Source of the DNA: Dermacentor variabilis
Taxonomy: Eukaryota > Arthropoda > Arachnida > Ixodida > Ixodidae
Length of the DNA: 64,000 bases
Assembly (NCBI RefSeq): GCF_050947875.1
Contig: NC_134568.1
Location: 195,877,853 to 195,941,852 of the forward strand
Direction: 5' to 3'
Shown: piece by piece, positions 35,245 to 50,008 of the stretch
Position numbering within the stretch: position 1 is the first letter of the stretch
Layout of the letters: every line of letters starts with the position of its first letter
Translations under genes and position numbers: made by a program
Notes under the pieces: generated by a model
Told to the model about the DNA's origin: nothing
Database searches by the model: none
The model's input: only the letters and a program-made list of their open reading frames with translations

Positions 35245-36483
35245 CTCCTCAGGTTTGTTTTAAGCGACATGTTCACAATGGCCTCCCTATGCCGGTAGGG
35301 TTTAAGTAGATGGCTGTGGTACACTTGTGGTGTCCTTCGTTTTCCCGGTACCGTGATAATGTAGTTTGTATCAGATAGTTTCTGAATTATGTCAACCAGT
35401 CCTTCCCATTGAACCTGTAGTTTGTTTTTCAATGAGGGTTTCAGAATCATTACCTTTTCCCCAATGTTAAAGCGTCGCGTTCAAGCCGTCCTGTCATAGT
35501 AATGCTTAGCATTGCTTTGAGCCTTGCACATTTCCTGCCCTGATAATTCTTGAGATGTGTGCAGTCTGTCTAACCGCTCTAGCATGTATGCCACAACCGA
35601 AGGGTCGTCTGCCCGGCCTTCCCAGGCTTCTCGAACAATGCGAAGAGGGCTCTGAAGATGAAAAACCTCTTGACTCATGTGGTGCAGTTCGAAGCGCAAA
35701 CATTGCTGCAGGCAAGCAAACCTCCCAATCGGCTTTGTGCTCATAACAAAGGGCTCGCAAATGCCGTTTCATGACTGAGTGGACTTTCTCTACCGTGTTT
35801 GACTGCGGGTGGTACACTGAGCTATGAATAATTTTAATACTACACATTTCCAAAAACGTCGAGGTCAATGTGCTTGTAAAGACGGATCCTTGATCAGACT
35901 GGATTTCTGCAGGAAACCCTACTCGCACGAAGATAGACAAAAGCGCATTGACGATTTCCAACGAGCCTAGTTCTTTGAGGGGCACTGCCTCTGGGAATTT
36001 CGTTGCGGGGCATAGTACTCGTACAGTGAGAATATGCCGATAGCCAGACTGCGTTGCAGGAAGTGGTCCCACTGTGTCTATTATGAGCCTGCGAAACGGC
36101 TCCGTGATATTGGGAACAAGTTTCATTGGCGCTGTAGCCTTATCTCCGGGCTTGCCTATGCGTTGACATGTGTCGCAGCTTCTCACGAATGCTTCCACTT
36201 CCCGAAAGCTGCCGGGCCAGTAAAATTACTGCAGTAAGCGGTCTTTCGTTTTCCGAATGCCCAGATGCCCTGTCCGAAAGCCCCCATGGACCAGATGCAG
36301 GAGCTGCTCACAATAGGGATACGGCACCACGAGTTGGTCGAATTGCACTCCCTTTCGACTGGTGTACTTTCTATAGAGGACGCTTGACCTCTTGAGGAAC
36401 CTTACGTTCTGCTTGGCCACACCTTCTTTCGCGTCTGGCCTTAGGTTCCGCAGGGTGGAATCTTTTTCCTGTTCAGCAATCAA
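35220..36483 (-). pseudogene. Outer Gypsy-type element: integrase, upstream of RT
   Basis: The zinc-binding domain runs H-x-x-H...C-D-T-C across 36300-36160 (HLVHGGFRTGHLGIRKTKD, then CDTCQR) with an in-frame TAA between them (about 36230). The catalytic core (36198 onward) has D in IIDTVGPLP, D in IQSDQGSVFTS and E in YHPQSNTVEKVHS, with roughly 35 residues between the last two. This is followed by ALRTAPHES.GF. After a frameshift the C-terminal part includes AKHYYDRTA and the chromatin-side domain QVQWEGLVDIIQKLSDTNY (35450-35220). The run into RT continues without an intervening LTR. Confidence 0.88.
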
Positions 36484-37130
36484 TGTGGCAATAACTTTCT
36501 ACTGCATTCTGCCTCTCGAGACTTTTCAGGCTTCGGCACTTTTCTGACCTCTTCATTAGCTAGTGTACTTTCCGCAATATCCCCTATAGGGCTGTCCTGT
36601 TTGGTGCTGGTTGACGAATTCTCTGTCAAACCTGTTTCCTCCACCACTGGACATTCGTACACTGCCTTGGCCGCGAGCTCCCTTGCCTTGAAACGAGTTA
36701 GGGCTTGTACTATTTCTTCACTAAACCAGATTCCCCTGCGCCGCAGCAAATCCTCGGATTTGTTAGAAAACAAATATGGATACTGCGGCGGGAGATTTGC
36801 AGAGATGGCGGCTTCAGTGTCCAGTACTCCAAAGGGGCCTTTGATGCGAATCTTTGCCACAGGGAGACAAACACTGGAGGCCTCTACAGCTTGCCTTATC
36901 CAAGCACATTGTCCCGTGAACTGGCCTTACTCCACATACGACGAGTACACCACGTCTATTGTGGCTGCCAAGTCGCGAAGCAGCCGACACGGTTTGCCGA
37001 TTACCATGAGGTCTCGAATGTATGGTTCTAGCAATTTCAGATTTTCCTCGTTACTACTTAGTGACATCAACACTAGCTTGGGATTTTTGTACCCCATGGA
37101 GATATGCCCCGTTTGCTGGCAGTTGTAGCA
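36480..37130 (-). pseudogene. Outer Gypsy-type element: zinc knuckle and protease region
   Basis: Near 37135-37085 on the minus strand the frame reads QVVCYNCQQTGHISMGYKN, a CCHC knuckle whose last Cys has become Tyr. Further along, about 37010-36950, comes LLEPYIRDLMVIGKPCRLLR and then DLAATIDVV. This is the expected place of the aspartic-protease active site, but the D-(S/T)-(G/A) triad reads D-L-A. A 126-codon frame (36860-36480) follows with LDTEAAISANLPPQYPYLFS, the linker that leads into integrase in this element type. Confidence 0.75.
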
Positions 37131-39318
37131 AACTACTTGTTTCTTTACCTAAAAAGCTTCTTTCTTTTGCCTTTCTGCCCTCTATTCGGGTGTCTCCTCC
37201 TTTCCCTTGCTGTTCTCGTCACTATTTTTCATCGAATCTGACCTTTCCTTTGATTTATACTGACTCGACTTTGACCATCGCTCAGGCTTGTTGGGTCTGT
37301 AGTCATCTCCTTCTTAGGAGCTTCATTGCCTTCGAACGCACGGCGAGTTACGTACTCCTCAGCGAGATCGGCCGCACTTGTGATAGTGTCCACGCCTGGC
37401 CTATCCTGAACCCAATACTTGATGTTTTCTGGCAGCCGGCGGAAAAACTGTTCTAATGCAACACACTGGATTGTCTTTTCAGTGTCGCCGATTGCACCCT
37501 CTTCTCTGAGCCATTCTTTCAGGTTTACCTCCAAGGTGTATGCGAAATCTGAGTATGACACGCTTCTGGTCTTCTCGACCTCCCTGAATTTTCACCTGAA
37601 TGCTTCTGCTGATAATCTGTACTTTTTAAGCAGACTCGCTTTAACTTTATTGAAGTCCTCTGCTTTTTCTTTCCCCATGCGGGCCATATCAGCTACCTCA
37701 CGTGGCAGCAACATAAGCAAACGTTGCAGCCACATGTTTCTCGAATTTTGCCTGCTCACACGTGCGCTCAAACTGCACCAGAAAAAGACCTATGTCCCCA
37801 CCTACTGCGTAAGATTCCATCAAGTCTGTCATTCTGCGCTCGCTTTCTCGTGCCTCTGTGCTAGGTCTTTCAGTATTTTAAGTCTTCAGAAACTCTATAC
37901 AGTAAAACCTCGTTAAACTGTACCCGCTTAAACAGTAGTTTCGTTTTAGAAGTAATGAAGTCAAATCCCTGACTCGGCAGCCATTGAACATAATGTGTTT
38001 TGTATCCGCATAAACAGTACCAGCTTATTGCGTATGGATCGGTTAAAACGTAGCGTTTCAACTTTTCATTGCGCAAACACGGCGGTGTGCCGTCTCTATC
38101 GGGCGGCCCGGCAGAACAACAAGTCTCAGAGATCGGAACAACGGCCTCCAAGCGCCCTGTGCGTTTGCACGTGAAGCCACATCAATATCAACATGATTTC
38201 GACGCCGTGCCGGAGAGCGTTATGGCGCCGTGCAAGCGAGGACTCGCGTCATTCCGAAGCTCGGATAAAAAAGACGCCGGGTGTTCAGCATAGAAGAAAA
38301 ATGAGACATCTTCTATGCTATCGAACGTGATACGAAGTCGGCGTCGGCATGCAACAGGGATCTGCTGTTGACTACAGTATGTGGCATTTGGAATGTGAAG
38401 AAGTTGCTCCGCAGCGCTGCTGCGACTGCGAAGACATGTCGGCTACGAGGTTCGACTTTTCGCCATCGTTGCCTGTGTTGTTGCCGCAGTGTCCACTAGC
38501 GACAGTGATGAGGACGACACGGAAAATGACAGCACAGGTGATTCAGGCCCGACAGTGGCATAAGCTACGCGTTATGTCAGCCTCATGAATGAAATCGTCG
38601 CAACGAGAACAGGGGCGCGATAACGTAACTCTATTCCAAATGAAAAGTATTCCAAACTCCGGCACTCGGCAATGAAAAAGGCGCCCCCGGGACTTCTGCA
38701 GCACTACTGTGCATGTGCACGGAGAATACGTATCGCCAACGAGGGATCTGCCATGCGAGTGTTTGCCGAGAAGATGGGGCTGGCTGAAAAGCTGGCACGC
38801 AGCTTCAGTAAGTTTGAGGCCGCTGTCGTCGTCATGCTAGGCCGCCGCAGCATCAAACGAAAATAACACTTTTGTCGCACGAAGTGAATAAATACTGCAT
38901 GTTTTTTTCCCCTTTCATCGCACTCTCTCCAAGTTCCGTTTTCGACAGGTAAGTGGGCGATCTCATGCTATTTGGTTAAACAGTACTACCGTTTAGTACG
39001 TACTTTTTCCGAGCTCCGGCCAACTACGGTTTAACGAGGTTTCACTGTATCTAGGCGCCTCATTTCAAGTGCATCACGTGCAACATGGTCGCGCTCTTCT
39101 TTGGCCTCGCGTGCTGCCTGCTCATGCTCTTCTTTTTCTTCTAGGTGCTTATGCTCTTCCTCCTTATGTGCAATGCTCTCTGGGCATTCCTTCAGTTCAT
39201 CGTCGTCTGCTTCGATCGCCTCAATGATCTCCGGCTTTCTCTTCGATTCGGCAATTTGAAGGCCCAAGTCTCTGGCCAAGTTAAACAACTACGGCTTCTT
39301 TAGTGCCTTCAAGCTCAT
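37130..39318 (-). pseudogene. Outer Gypsy-type element: gag with SCAN-like segment, split by an insertion
   Basis: The start ATG is at 39318 (MSLKALKKP), with a TAG at codon 10, then LFNLARDLGLQIAESKRKPE and a Glu/Lys/His-rich coiled coil to 39050. The Tigger-like insertion 37900-39047 interrupts it. The capsid portion resumes below 37898 and includes LLMLLPREVADMARMG-type sequence, then SYSDFAYTLEVNLKEWLREE, VALEQFFRRLPENIKYWV and SAADLAEEYVTRRAFEGNE (37561-37300). The L.QFFR.LPE.I..WV...P....... A.LAEEY block closely resembles the SCAN domain, which is thought to derive from Gmr1-like gag. Confidence 0.75.
37900..39047 (+). mobile_element. Tigger-like DNA element nested in the outer gag
   Basis: TA flanks both ends (37898-37899 and 39048-39049). 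The termini are CAGTAAAACCTCGTTAAACT and, on the other strand, CAGTGAAACCTCGTTAAACC. Size 1148 bp. CAGT...CCTCG ends are those of Tigger elements. Inside, plus-strand frames (38069-38293, 38349-38588, 38672-38866) include GPAEQQVSEIGTTASKRPVR and FAEKMGLAEKLARSFSKFEA, probable remains of the transposase. The DDE core is missing, so it is an internally deleted copy. Confidence 0.75.
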
Positions 39319-39576
39319 GGCTGCCCTTAGTGCTGCTAACTCTTCACTCTATAACAACCTCGACGTACTCAAAACTTCTGTCAACGGTGAAAGAAAAATC
39401 ACTGCTTTGTACTTCTCAAAAGTATACGTAAAGCCAAGTGATATCTCAGTGAAGAAAAGCCATGCACTCACCATATGCAGTCATGAATCCCGGCACCTTC
39501 CTTCCGAAGTTGTCACCAGGACAAAGAGGAGACAATCTCTTAGATGTTATCCAAAGTTGGGGCCTCTGGGGTATGT

Positions 39577-39594
39577 ATCCCACCACTGCCACCA
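39577..39594 (-). other. Outer Gypsy-type element: primer-binding site
   Basis: Three bases inside the 5' LTR on the minus strand the sequence reads TGGTGGCAGTGGTGGGAT. It begins with TGG, as needed to pair with the CCA end of a tRNA. The tRNA species was not assigned. Confidence 0.6.
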
Positions 39595-39597
39595 AGT

Positions 39598-40167
39598 TGT
39601 TGCGACGCCAGTTACTCTAACCTCGACCGGCGTTACTACTGGGTAGCGTGGCGTTGTCGGCAGGTTGCCGGCATCCGGTAGACCATGGCGACCAGGCAGA
39701 GGCGAGACGATTTTTAGTGCGAAACTTGCACTGTTTATTCCATGGTTGGTGAAGGATATAAAAGAAGAGAATAATCAATAATACATTGCGGGGCCGCTTA
39801 AGTAGGCGCGCTAAAAATCGTAGGCGGGATTTTGCTCACGTCAACGTCACATGACATGTACTGAGTATGGTCTATGATGGGCGGCTGCTCCCTCTCTCCT
39901 AGGCAATGTTGCACGTGCTTGCCTCTGCTGGCGGCAACTCGTGGATCCTGTTTGGTTCGCGGAAAGGAGTCTCCCCTTGAGTCGCACAGTTCGCAGAAGG
40001 CGTCCCTTCCACCTGTCACGCACACACACAAAGGGGCCCTTAATCATTGCGGGGCACCCTCCAGACCAGCAACTACTCAAGCAAATTAGGGATGCATCCT
40101 CCGTTTCGATTAGGCATGGTGTTTCGATCATCCTTTTTGCACGGGGTGTTACACGCCAATCGTAACA
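39598..40167 (-). mobile_element. Outer Gypsy-type element: 5' LTR
   Basis: The 570-bp LTR begins TGTTACGATTGGCGTG and ends CGTCGCAACA on the minus strand, giving the TG...CA ends. It includes GGCGGGATTTTGCTCACGTC and CCATGGTTGGTGAAGGATA on the plus strand. It is uninterrupted, unlike its partner. Confidence 0.88.
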
Positions 40168-40634
40168 ATGTGCAAGTTTTGTTATCGTGCTGCTCCTTTT
40201 ATTGTTTATGCAGCTTCTCAACATGTTAGTACCCGAAGAGGGTGACCATGATGATGTCAATGAAAACTATGTATTAGGCGTTCACGGTAGTTGCCAGTTG
40301 CCTGTATTTACCTACAAGTATGGTTGAGGTTGTCTTAGAATAATTAGGTGAACCCATTTGCTACCATTAATGGCACCAACTTCCACGTCTCCTGTGGGAC
40401 TGATTTTTTCCTACATGCATTTTCAATTTTTGTCCCTTAGAGGATGTATTCACCTTGTGCAATGGTGAGCTGTTTGATTCCATTTGAATTCTTTAACTGT
40501 ACACATTCATGTTAATGCTGAAGCATCATAAGAAGGAATTGCTCAGTTCTCCAGGCTGTTGCTTCCTGACATTCACACTTCATGAGTCCTGAAATTGAAT
40601 GACAGTTGCTGTCCTGCAGGGAGGAGTCATTTAA
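40168..40634. other. Intron 4 sequence between elements
   Basis: No gene, domain or repeat boundary was recognised. Confidence 0.5.
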
Positions 40635-40751
40635 GAGGAAGCTTTAGCTTGGGAACTTCTATCTTAATGACCGGAACATAGACAGCATTTTTCTCGGCAA
40701 CCTCGGCACCGATTTTGATTAGGTTTGTTTTATTTAAAATAAAAAGTTTAA
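40635..40751 (+). repeat. Left end of a second copy of the 5304-6019 TTAA element
   Basis: TTAA followed by GAGGAAGCTTTAGCTTGGGA matches the left end at 5304. The copy is then cut by the TTAA element starting at 40752. Its right end was not found. Confidence 0.6.
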
Positions 40752-42143
40752 GAGACACTAAAGGCAAACATTAAGTCAAGCTAAAGGGATAGATTAGTGC
40801 TTGAGACTGTCCAAGTCGTCAATATTATCGAGAACAGAGCTTTAGTAGCAGGAAAATTGAGGTAAATGCAGGACACAGACTTCCCTGGGACATTCCAGTA
40901 CCAGGCTGATGTGGAAGGCACTCCTCACTGTAATTCTCTCAGTAGTACTCAACCACTCCTAATAAAAAGATCATTGTATTGCCTTATAAGACAAAAGAAA
41001 ATGCTGCTTGTCCATTTCTATTTGATTCTATTTGAAAAAAGGAACTCTTTGAAGTTATCCTTCACAGCGACGCGGGTGGTCAAAAGGTTTCATTTTCTCC
41101 ACTCTGCACTGCCCGTGCTTTCGCGTTTCAGTAGTTTTGTTATGGCATAGTGCTGCACTGGTTTTACTGACTCTCACTCGCACAAACTGCAAGTAGCAGA
41201 GAATTGCACGTCTATGTGGAATCGCGGGTTTCCCGAACGCTCCACACTGCTTAACCAAGAGCAGTTGCAGCGGCGAATCCAGCACTCTATCTTGGCTTGG
41301 TATCTCCATGGCCACGTGTTTGCGTTTTGTGCAGATAACTGTAGCGCTGTCTGTCAGGCACCGCTTTACTCACTGACGGCAGTAAAGGGCAGTGATGGCA
41401 GATGCAACATCACCACTCCCTTGTAGGAGGCGGGCAATTTGAATTGCGCTAAAGGTATGTAGACCATTCAGGTGCAATTTTCTCTTAAGCTAAGTCTTTT
41501 CTTGACATGATGATGTAGGCACTCCTTATTATAATTCTGTCACTAGTACTCAACGATTTGTAATAAAACTATAATTGCATTGTATTGTAAGATGGAAGAA
41601 AATGCTACTTGTACATTTCCATTTGATTAAAAAAAAAAAAAAAACTCAATGTCACTACATTTGAAAATGATGCAGGCAGTCAAAAGGTTTCGTTTTCGCC
41701 TTCCAGTAGTTTTATGACATAGTGTTGCACTAGTTTTGCTGCCTCGCAAAACTCACACAGGCTGCAAGTAGCAGAGAATCCCACGTCCATGTGATGTCGC
41801 GGGAGCTGCCCAAATGGCCCATGTCACAAGAGCAGCAGCAGTGGCAACTCCAACGCTCTGTCCTAACTCTGTTTCTCCATGGCCATGCGTTTGCATTTTG
41901 CGCAAAAAATGTGCCATCTGGTGGGCGCGTTTTTACTCACCGATGTTAGTAAAGAGTGTTGATGGCATATGCAACGTCACCACTTTCTGCTTGGCAGCAG
42001 GCGATTTACAATTAGGTACACGGAGCCTTCAGATGCAATTTTCTCCTAAACTAAGTATTTTCTTGACGTGAAACAAGTGCTGTGAGGTTTCTGGAAGGGC
42101 ATTTTAACAGATACCATTGACTTAATTTGCCTTTAGTGTCCCT
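40752..42143. mobile_element. TTAA-flanked DNA element with internal tandem duplication
   Basis: TTAA lies at 40748-40751 and 42144-42147. The termini are GAGACACTAAAGGCAAAC and, on the other strand, AGGGACACTAAAGGCAAAT. The inside is duplicated with a period of about 600 bp. For example GGCACTCCTCACTGTAATTC at 40917 corresponds to GGCACTCCTTATTATAATTC at 41518. GGTCAAAAGGTTTC(A/G)TTTTC and GCAAGTAGCAGAGAAT recur likewise, as do CTCCATGGCCA(C/T)G and GCAATTTTCTC(T/C)TAA. No transposase was found. Confidence 0.7.
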
Positions 42144-42147
42144 TTAA

Positions 42148-43069
42148 ATCACTTTCCATCTTCGCTATTGAAGAAGTGTCCATAATTTGCTCATTGAACT
42201 TTGTTTCTGTTATAGCAAGCAGTGGTAAATAGCGCAGAAAATTTTCACTTTTAAGGCCGTGTAAGAAATGGAAATCCAGTTGTAACTAACTAATGTAAAT
42301 AATTGCTCGAACTATTTTAAAAATAATTCACATGCTTCTATTCAGAAACAACCTTTGAAAGAACAGAAAGGAAAGCTATATTGAGCTCAAAGCCATTTAT
42401 AGTGACTAGTTATATATAAAACATTTCCTTTTACAATATTTCGAATCTAAATGTAATTGAATTGTTTAACACTACAGCAGCACTTCAGTGGGAATGTTAG
42501 CTTGTCAGGTTGGGCAGAATGTGATGCCGGTAGGAATCTGTGCATTGAAGGTTGTTGTAGTGTGAACTTACTGTGTTTTCTTTTCTATAAATTGCACCTT
42601 TGTGTTGGACGCATCTCTTACTTTTCACGACTTTCGCATAAAAAATTGGCATATAAGGTCCACCTATTCTAACTCAGTCGACTTGATGAAACGTGATTAT
42701 GCACACTTGTACACTCTTTGTAAAATGTAGTACTCACCCATTTCAGGCTGCTAAATTCCTCTAAACGGAAGTTTTAAGAGCTGCAAATTCTAGCAGAATA
42801 AAACTTAAACCAACACTCCTCAAAGTCCCAGAAAACTGACTTTTATTTCACTTCACTCAAAGCCATCGAAGGCCTCATCCTCCAATGCATTGTCTAAATG
42901 TTCAGCCACTTTGGCCGGCAGCGTCACTAGGTTACTGTTGTTGGCCTCTGAAAAACTTCTATACGACATAAGCTTGTCGTTGGCGTGGAACGCCCAGGAC
43001 AACCACACAAACAATGATCACATCATGCCTGAACATATGCATACAAAAATTATACATACAAAAATTTTG
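42148..43069. other. Intron 4 sequence, nothing identified
   Basis: AT-rich, with only short frames (for example 42457-42672 plus) and no recognisable motif. Confidence 0.45.
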
Positions 43070-43810
43070 AGCACGCTTAAGCTTCGCCTTTAAGAGTGGA
43101 ACATGATAGCATTCAAGGATCCCTGACTGCTTCTGATGTCTCCCGGCAACTGGAGCCTATGTAACCGTAATGTTTATCGGGAAATGTGGCTGCGAACGCT
43201 ATGCGCGAAGGTGGGCTTTCTGGTAGAAACACGGCCTCTTGCGAGGGTCGCAATGCGACGGAGGTAAGTGCCAGCTGGAGGTATTGCAAGGAACTGGGGG
43301 CGCCGCTCCATGGCCCCCGAGGCACCCGCGCGCTGGTGCCCGCAATTGGCAGACGCTGCGGCTGGTTTGTGAATGGTAGAAACGCTGGAAAAGGGGTTTC
43401 TTTGAGTTTTTGCGTAACAGAATTATGTTTTCTCGTATAGTCAAATTACATTCCAAGAGCTATCATGTCTGTAGGTTGTGTGTAAGTTATAGTTTATGAT
43501 TTTTACACGGCTGGTTTGTGAATGGTAGAAACGCTGGAAAAGGGGTTTCTTTGAGTTTTTGCGTAACAGAATTATGTTTTCTCGTAAAGTCAAATTACAT
43601 TCCATGAGCTATCTGTCTGTAGGTTGTGTGTAAGTAATAGTTTATGATTTTTACACGTATTTTAGCTTAAGAAATTCAATTAGTTCACTAAATTCCTTGC
43701 GTCACATGGAGGGCCTGGGTTTGCGTAGTTCGAAAATCTCTTCACCGAAACGATGTCCAATGCCAACACCGGATTTTCTGCGACACGGGCTCCTTAACGC
43801 TATTGCATTA
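43070..43810. repeat. Dispersed repeat family 1, copy C, with a 149-bp tandem duplication
   Basis: The ends are CGCCTTTAAGAGTGGAACAT, GATAGCATTCAAGGATCCCT and, distally, CGGATTTTCTGCGACACGGG then CTCCTTAACGCTATTGC. It matches copies at 4540-5300 (inverted) and 10240-10700. Positions 43360-43508 are repeated at 43509-43657 with few differences (TCGTATAGTC versus TCGTAAAGTC; GAGCTATCATGTCTG versus GAGCTATCTGTCTG). Confidence 0.75.
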
Positions 43811-47795
<3,985 letters not shown>

Positions 47796-48844
47796 CAGGG
47801 TGCCTTAATTAACTATCATGCACCAAGATTGAAAAACAAGCAGTGCTTTACTCAAAGCATATTGTTTCCAGTACAGTGGAGTAGCTGCCAGTAATTTTTT
47901 CGTTACTGAGATTAGAGGTAGATAGGAAGATAAAGGTAATTGTAATTAACTCAAGACATACTATCATAATTGTCGGTGTCAATGAGCATTTGTAGACACA
48001 GCCAAGAGACATCTAACTGCGGTATTTCCAACGACATACTAATTGTGTACTAATTTTTTCCGACTGATAAATAAACCCTGAGAAATATGGCGGATGCCAC
48101 ATGACTGCGCTCTCAGCCGCATCATAATGCAGCACCCTCTAACAGGCTCCTTCTGAGTTAGCCAGTATGAAATGAAGGAAATAACAACAAAATCACTGTC
48201 CAAGCACTCCGTACAGACGGTTAACCAGTGAAGCTGAAACGTGCCGCCCCGGTGTTTATGACTGGATTAATCCTGATGGTTCATTAAACGACAGCTTGGT
48301 AGGATGCCGGATCCTTGGTACGCAGTTGTTGCTTGCGCTTGACTGCACGAGCCTGTTCTTGTGCGCGGGTTGCAGCATCAGGGCGGTGTAAATGAGCACG
48401 TTCTCAGTTCTGCTTGTGGCATTGCTGATCGAAAGCTGCCTGCTCCTCAGGAGTACGTATGATGTGTGGCCTGCCCATTTCTGAGCCAGGGAGAAACTGC
48501 AGCACACCTGCTTGGCTGCGACGGAGAGCAGTGACGTCACTACTGGTGCAGCCAATCGCGGGCCTCTCTCGTTTTTTTTTTTTTTATTTCATGCATTCAC
48601 ATGGGATTGCGCCGAAAGAGTTTTCAGCGTACAGGCGACAGACGGACGGACGAATCGGCTAGCTATATACAGATTCGCTGTAAAAGATCGTGATCGAGCT
48701 AGTGCCTTATCTGCCACGCTTCAGCCGAAGTAACATGTTGCATTTGGAAACAGGCTGTGGTAGCTGTTGTCTTAGCGTAGATAAAGTGCACAAATGGTTC
48801 TTTTTTAAAGCGAGGCTTTCTTTGCCTCTTCCTTCGACTTTCCC

Positions 48845-48900
48845 ACTGGTGCTGCTGTGACTGCTGTGACTGCTGTGGCCGCTGCTGTGGCTGCTGCTGT
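48845..48900. repeat. Imperfect (CTG)n tract
   Basis: GCTGCTGTGACTGCTGTGAC repeats run to GGCTGCTGCTGT. On the minus strand it would read as Gln-rich (frame 48914-48699), which I regard as incidental. Confidence 0.8.
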
Positions 48901-49394
48901 AAACTCATTTTCACCCCACCACATCGAATGTGTACAATGCCCTCTGGAGCTCCCTGACCATCGCTACATTAGTCTCTTGACAGCTGTAATTATCCATGAC
49001 TCCCCTCAGAAGCATTGCAGTAACTGCAGCGCTTCCCTTTCTACTATCCTGCGAGGCCAGAGGGGACGCAGATAGAACTGTACAGAGGAGAAGGAGAGGG
49101 AGAAGAGGCAGTTACCGTACAGGGGAGGGGTGATGAAGGTTACCTCAGAAGGCAAGGAAACCCTACTACTACTATACGACAGCGGTTGTGGATAAACAGG
49201 ATAAGCTTAACTTCAAGGCTCGGTACAGTATGTTGCTGCTATTTCTGAAAAATAAACGCCATGCAAATATGTCAAGCGGGCAACTTACGCAGGGCGTGCA
49301 GAAGCAGAGCTGCATTAAAGCGCAACGCAAGGTCCAGGAGACACTACGGAAGCGGTCGACTGTCAAGTCAACACTTCTGTGTCCGCCGCGTTAG

Positions 49395-49612
49395 CTTTAC
49401 GGCTGTGGCATTGCTAGAGGTCGCTGATTTGATCCCAATCACAGCAGCCGCATTTCGACAGGGACGAAATAGAAAACGCATATGTTCTTAGATTTTGGGA
49501 CACCTTAAGAAACATCACGGTGTCAAAATTAATCCGGAGTCCACCACTACGGCTTGCCTGATAATCTGAGGGGTTTTGGCACATACAGCCCCATAATCCA
49601 ATTCCAGTTTAA
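49395..49612 (+). repeat. tRNA-derived SINE of the abundant ixodid type
   Basis: The head contains GTGGCATTGCTAGAGGTCGC and GATTTGATCCCAATCACAGC, a decayed A-/B-box pair. The body follows with GCCGCATTTCGACAGGGACG then AAATAGAAAACGC, ATTAATCCGGAGTCCACCAC, TACGGCTTGCCTGATAATCT and GGTTTTGGCACATACAGCCC then CATAATCCAATT. I recognise this body as one of the commonest interspersed sequences of hard-tick genomes and transcripts, probably the SINE called Ruka. It is the best single taxonomic clue in the window. Confidence 0.7.
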
Positions 49613-50008
49613 TACTTCTGCCACAATGTGATGTGCCATGTGAGGAAATGTTGATGCTCAACCCTCTCAGAGGTTGTGAAATATGGCGCACAACACCTCA
49701 AGCAAACACCTCTCCCTGTGGGTTCTGTGTACTGCACAGACAAACAGTACTGGTGCCCGCAAGGTAACGGTTAACGTCTACTCACCGCTCTCATGTTAGA
49801 CTAAACGTTGAAGAAGTTAAGCTTAACCATAAACATCACTGCTAATTATCAATCAAAGCATCCAGCACGGAAAGCTTCGCTGTCATCGATTCCCACAGTG
49901 TGTGGGATTTGCACAATATTTTTTTGCCACAAAACCTATCGGCACAAAAGGGAATTGACAGTGTCAGTGCAAATGCTTAGAGGTGCATTTTGTTTCGTGC
50001 CGGTCCCC

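Larger units (their letters stand above)
26200..40167 (-). mobile_element. Gmr1-like Gypsy LTR retrotransposon (domain order PR-INT-RT-RH), nested and decayed
   Basis: The boundaries are TG...CA LTRs: right (5') LTR 39598-40167, left (3') LTR 26200-26608 plus 33085-33240. On the minus strand the order is LTR, primer-binding site, gag, zinc knuckle, protease, integrase, reverse transcriptase, RNase H, LTR. Integrase before reverse transcriptase is unusual for Ty3/Gypsy, where INT normally comes last, and is known from Gmr1-like elements. Without insertions the element is about 6.3 kb. It carries several in-frame stops, frameshifts and two insertions (26609-33084 and 37900-39047), so it is not functional. 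It lies antisense in intron 4 of the PRELID3-like gene. Confidence 0.85.

Noticed and set aside
26195..40172. Target-site duplication for the outer Gypsy-type element
   Set aside because: Flanks CACGC and ATGTG do not match, so no duplication is claimed.
42150..43070. Right end of the TTAA element starting at 40635
   Set aside because: No inverted copy of its terminus next to TTAA was found in this stretch.
48699..48914. Gln-rich minus-strand frame
   Set aside because: Produced by an imperfect CTG tract; no other support.
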